37,584 nucleotides of DNA from Labilithrix sp. GTDB taxonomy: Bacteria > Myxococcota_A > Polyangia > Polyangiales > Polyangiaceae. The notes under the pieces were generated by a model that saw only the letters and a list, made by a program, of their open reading frames with translations, had not been told where the DNA came from and ran no database searches. The position numbers were made by a program, and so were the translations under genes. The stretch is from positions 1-37,584 of the forward strand of contig JAHBWF010000072.1 of NCBI GenBank assembly GCA_019637105.1, read 5' to 3'. Shown here in pieces: positions 33,497 to 37,584 of the stretch (positions are counted from its first letter, which is position 1; each line of letters opens with the position of its first letter).

Positions 33497-35125
33497 ATGA
33501 CGACCCCCGCTGCCCCCTACTCCCTCCACGCCAAGCCGGTCCCGGGACAGGACTCCATCCTCACCCCGGACGCGCTCGCGTTCGTCGTCGAGCTCGTCCG
33601 CAAGTTCCGGCCGCGGGTCGTCGAGCTGCTTGCGAAGCGCGCGGCGCGCCAGGCGGACTTCGACGCGGGCAAGGCCCCCGACTTCCTCCCCGAGACCGCG
33701 GACGTCCGCGCGGGCGATTGGCGCTGCGCGCCGGTGCCCGAGGTGATCGCCGACCGCCGCGTCGAGATCACGGGTCCCGTCGATCGCAAGATGATCATCA
33801 ACGCGCTCAACTCGGGCGCGAGCGTCTTCATGGCGGACTTCGAGGACGCGACGACGCCGACCTGGCAGAACCTCGTCGAGGGCCAGGTGAACCTCCGCGA
33901 CGCCGTCCGCCGGACGATCGCCTTCGAGCAGCCCGGCGCGACGCCGGACGCCCCGCCGAAAAAGTACGCCCTCAAGGACCAGACCGCCGTCCTGTTCGTC
34001 CGCCCGCGCGGCTGGCACCTCCCGGAGAAGCACCTCCGCGTCGACGGCGAGACGGTCCCCGGCGCGCTCGTCGACTTCGGCCTCTTCTTCTTCCACAACG
34101 CCAAGGAGCAGCTCGCGCGCGGCGCGGGCCCCTTCTTCTACCTGCCGAAGATGGAGAGCCACCTCGAGGCGCGGCTCTGGAACGACGTCTTCGTGTTCGC
34201 CCAGGACGAGCTCGGGATCCCGCGCGGGACCATCAAGGCGACCTGCCTCATCGAGACGCTGCCCGCCGCGTTCGAGATGAACGAGCTGCTCTACGAGCTC
34301 CGCGACCACTCGGCGGGCCTCAACTGCGGGCGCTGGGACTACATCTTCAGCTTCATCAAGAAGCGCGCGAACGACGCGTCGGCGCTCCTGCCCGATCGCG
34401 GCGAGGTCACGATGGACAAGGCGTTCCTCGACGCCTACGTGACGCTCCTCATCGAGACGTGCCACCGCCGCGGCGTCCACGCGATGGGCGGGATGGCCGC
34501 GCAGATCCCGATCAAGAACGACCCGGCGAGGAACGAGCAGGCGCTCGCGAAGGTGCGCGCCGACAAGCTCCGCGAGGTCACGAAGGGCCACGACGGCACG
34601 TGGGTGGCGCACCCGGGCCTCGTCCCGGTCGCCAAGGCGATCTTCGACGAGCACATGCCCGGGAAGAACCAGCTCGGCGCGCACGCCTCGGGCGGGGCGA
34701 CGGTCGGCCGCGAGGACCTCCTCCGGCCGCACCAGGGGAAGCGCACCGACGCGGGGCTCCGCCACAACATCCGCGTCGGCATCCAGTACCTCGAGGCCTG
34801 GCTGCGCGGTCAGGGCTGCGTCCCGATCTACGACCTCATGGAGGACGCCGCGACGGCCGAGATCTCGCGCGCCCAGGTCTGGCAGTGGATCCACCACGCC
34901 GCGCCGCTCGACGACGGCAGCACGGTCTCGCGCGAGCGCTTCGAGCGCGCCGTCTCCGAGGAGATGAAGCGCATCGAGGGCGAGGTCGGCCAGGAGCGCT
35001 TCGCCGCCGGAAAATTCGACGAGGCCTGCAAGCTGTTCGTGCGCCTCTCTCTCGCTCCTCGGTTCGAGGAGTTCCTCACCCTCCCCGCCTACGAGATCGT
35101 CACCCAAGACACCCTCGGGGCCTGA
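33497..35125 (+). CDS. aceB: Malate synthase A
   Basis: A 542-aa malate synthase, condensing glyoxylate and acetyl-CoA to malate in the glyoxylate shunt. The length and motifs fit isoform A (E. coli AceB about 530 aa). Visible are the catalytic Arg in RPRGWH (169-174), [16 protein letters not shown] (217-232), [13 protein letters not shown] (251-263) with the Mg-binding Glu, and [16 protein letters not shown] (274-289) with the Mg-binding Asp281. It is the first gene of aceB-aceA and divergent from a RamB/PrpR-type regulator. The AT-rich spacer with twin palindromes is the probable control region, so induction by acetate or fatty acids is expected (inference). Confidence 0.96.
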   Translation: MTTPAAPYSLHAKPVPGQDSILTPDALAFVVELVRKFRPRVVELLAKRAARQADFDAGKAPDFLPETADVRAGDWRCAPVPEVIADRRVEITGPVDRKMIINALNSGASVFMADFEDATTPTWQNLVEGQVNLRDAVRRTIAFEQPGATPDAPPKKYALKDQTAVLFVRPRGWHLPEKHLRVDGETVPGALVDFGLFFFHNAKEQLARGAGPFFYLPKMESHLEARLWNDVFVFAQDELGIPRGTIKATCLIETLPAAFEMNELLYELRDHSAGLNCGRWDYIFSFIKKRANDASALLPDRGEVTMDKAFLDAYVTLLIETCHRRGVHAMGGMAAQIPIKNDPARNEQALAKVRADKLREVTKGHDGTWVAHPGLVPVAKAIFDEHMPGKNQLGAHASGGATVGREDLLRPHQGKRTDAGLRHNIRVGIQYLEAWLRGQGCVPIYDLMEDAATAEISRAQVWQWIHHAAPLDDGSTVSRERFERAVSEEMKRIEGEVGQERFAAGKFDEACKLFVRLSLAPRFEEFLTLPAYEIVTQDTLGA

Positions 35126-35157
35126 CGCCAGCACCTCGCCCGACCAGGAGACCGCCC

Positions 35158-36474
<1,317 letters not shown>

Positions 36475-36487
36475 GCGCCGCGCCGGG

Positions 36488-36515
36488 CGGCCGATCGCTC
36501 CGGCGCGATCGGCCG
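36488..36515. terminator. Strong 11-bp hairpin after aceA
   Basis: CGGCCGATCGC (36488-36498) and GCGATCGGCCG (36505-36515) pair perfectly across a 6-nt loop, 13 bp after the aceA stop. The gap is convergent, so it may work in both directions. No T-tract. Confidence 0.55.
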
Positions 36516-36524
36516 TCGCCCGCG

Positions 36525-36550
36525 GTCGGCGTCGCGCGCGCGACGCCGAC
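36525..36550. terminator. 26-bp perfect palindrome before the Cys-rich lipoprotein stop
   Basis: Two 13-base arms, beginning GTCGGCGTCGCGC, form a perfect 26-bp palindrome 3 bp before the stop codon of the opposite gene. With the 11-bp hairpin it fills the 79-bp convergent gap. Confidence 0.5.
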
Positions 36551-36553
36551 GCC

Positions 36554-36973
36554 TCACCGGCACTCGCCCTCCTCGCAGACGAGCGAGTGGCAGTCCCAGT
36601 CGGCCTCGCACGGGCTGCCGCACTTGCGCGCGCGGCTGCACATCCCCGTCGAGCGCTTCGGCGCCGTGACGCAGAACGTGTCGGGCTGGCACTGGCACGG
36701 ATCGAGGCACGGCGTGCCGACCATGAAGCCCGTGAACTTCCCGGTCGCGCACTTCGTGACGTCGATCGTCTCGGCGCAGGCTCCGCCGTCCTTCGAGGCC
36801 GGGACCTTGTCCGCCGGGATCTTTCCGGGCGCGCCGGCGTCGTCGGGCTCCTCGGCCTGCTCCACGATGACCACGTCCTCGATGCCGACGAGCGACGCGC
36901 ACGCGGTCGAAAGGAGCGTCGCGGCGAGCGCCCCGAGCAGCGACGCCGCGAGCGCGGCGCGCGGCGCTACCAC
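36554..36973 (-). CDS. Cys-rich lipoprotein
   Basis: 139 aa. The signal peptide ends in lipobox LSTAC (Cys25), followed by ASLVGIEDV, a start seen in many myxobacterial surface lipoproteins. After a Pro/Asp-rich linker comes a Cys-rich module: DPCQCQPDTFC, SRARKCGSPC, EADWDCHSLVCEEGECR, likely disulfide-bonded and EGF-like in spacing. The GTG start at 36973 overlaps the end of the upstream membrane-protein gene by 7 bp, so the two are coupled. The function is unknown; a cell-surface binding role is likely (inference). Confidence 0.75.
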   Translation of the reverse strand: MVAPRAALAASLLGALAATLLSTACASLVGIEDVVIVEQAEEPDDAGAPGKIPADKVPASKDGGACAETIDVTKCATGKFTGFMVGTPCLDPCQCQPDTFCVTAPKRSTGMCSRARKCGSPCEADWDCHSLVCEEGECR

Positions 36974-37584
36974 GCGAGCCTCGGCGGCAGGAGCTCGGCG
37001 CGCGCGCGGCCGGTCGACGGCGGCGCCTTGGTCGCGCGCGGGGTCGTGAAGAGGACGTACGCCCCGGCCACGACGAGGACGACGCCGGCGACGACGGCGA
37101 CGTTCGCGACCGTCGCCGACGTCCGCGCCCCCTCGGCGTCGGCGCGCGCGCTCGCGTCGGCGCACGCGGCCGGCTCGCACTTGGCCTCGACGGTCGCCCA
37201 CTGATCGAAGGCGCGGACGCCGAAGAACGCCCCCACGCCGAGCGCGACCACGCCGGCGCCGCCGAGCACGAAGCCGAGCGTCGGGACGCCGGCCTCTTCG
37301 TCGCCGGAGGCGCTCCGCGTCGTGCGCGGCGCCCCGTCGCCCCGCGCCGCGGCCGCGTCGGCGCGCGCCGGATCGCCGAGCGCGCCGGCGGGGCCCGCGG
37401 CAGGGACGACGACGACGCCGAGCGCGCCGGCGGACAGCGCGACCGTCTCGGCCCAGGGAGCGACGCGCCCGCGCTCGCAGGCGACGCGGTGCGACCCGGG
37501 CTCCACCGGGAGCTCGACGCCGAGCTCGCGGGGCCCGAGCGGCGCGCCGTCGAGGGTGACGCGCTCGCACCCGCCCCGATCGCC
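36967..37584 (-). CDS. PEGA-like membrane protein, 5' end outside the window
   Basis: 206 residues visible; the frame is open to the window edge, so the start is missing. The first visible part, VTLDGAPLGPRELGVELPVE then PGSHRVACE, matches the PEGA repeat (a surface beta domain with LDG and PGxHxV). Then follow a hydrophobic segment (VALSAGALGVVVVPAAG), an Ala-rich linker, a helix (LGFVLGGAGVVALGVGAFFG), a Cys-containing loop (CEPAACADA) and a last helix (VANVAVVAGVVLVVAGAYVLF). This layout is common in Myxococcota. It is coupled to the Cys-rich lipoprotein. Confidence 0.75.
   Translation of the reverse strand, partial: GDRGGCERVTLDGAPLGPRELGVELPVEPGSHRVACERGRVAPWAETVALSAGALGVVVVPAAGPAGALGDPARADAAAARGDGAPRTTRSASGDEEAGVPTLGFVLGGAGVVALGVGAFFGVRAFDQWATVEAKCEPAACADASARADAEGARTSATVANVAVVAGVVLVVAGAYVLFTTPRATKAPPSTGRARAELLPPRLAW

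Overview
This is a GC-rich (about 70% by eye), gene-dense chromosomal segment from what looks like a myxobacterium (Myxococcota, probably Polyangia). The evidence is a family mix and is inferential: single-haem lipoproteins, a copper type II monooxygenase-like lipoprotein, Cys-rich and PEGA-like surface proteins, a Ser/Thr kinase with a Pro/Ala tail, a tandem-FHA protein, GTG/TTG starts and many 4-bp GTGA gene overlaps. I see no tRNA, rRNA, CRISPR array, insertion sequence or phage gene.

Layout. 97-1482: haem-copper lipoprotein. 2045-13410: envelope and uptake region. A Ugp/MalK-type ABC importer is split here. Its two permeases (2045-3750) are separated from its solute-binding lipoprotein and ATPase (9334-11791) by a glycosylation set: GT2 transferase, single-pass protein, YfhO-like GT-C protein and a divergent flippase-like protein. 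The ATPase is translationally coupled to a LicC-like nucleotidyltransferase, which is divergent from a metallophosphoesterase. 13482-16050: small envelope proteins and a CBS-pair protein. 16066-18416: DUF2804 protein plus APC permease. 18474-20504: a lipoprotein, an unknown protein and a stand-alone 5'-3' exonuclease. 20556-23006: a Ser/Thr kinase gene whose 3' third is broken over several frames. 22856-24953: ABC-2 exporter. 25063-26718: pgi. 26756-28695: NmrA/QOR2-like reductase divergent from a LysR regulator. 28782-31721: TPR protein, SDR and tandem-FHA protein. 31882-36474: glyoxylate shunt (aceB-aceA) divergent from a RamB/PrpR-type regulator. 36554-37584: Cys-rich lipoprotein and a PEGA-like membrane protein cut by the window edge.

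How genes work together. The clearest unit is the glyoxylate shunt. Two exact copies of the palindrome TGTCATTGACA lie 31 bp apart in an AT-rich spacer; one overlaps the -35 and the other lies just past the -10 of the regulator promoter, as expected for autorepression. The split importer, nucleotidyltransferase and phosphoesterase could form a pathway for importing and re-activating phospholipid head-groups (inference). The GT2, flippase-like and YfhO-like proteins resemble three-component, lipid-linked sugar decoration of the envelope.

A feature that runs through the window: about ten unit-head genes without a visible Shine-Dalgarno have a TANNNT hexamer 6-10 nt before the start codon, the layout expected of leaderless mRNAs. 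Several convergent gaps hold GC hairpins without a T-tract.
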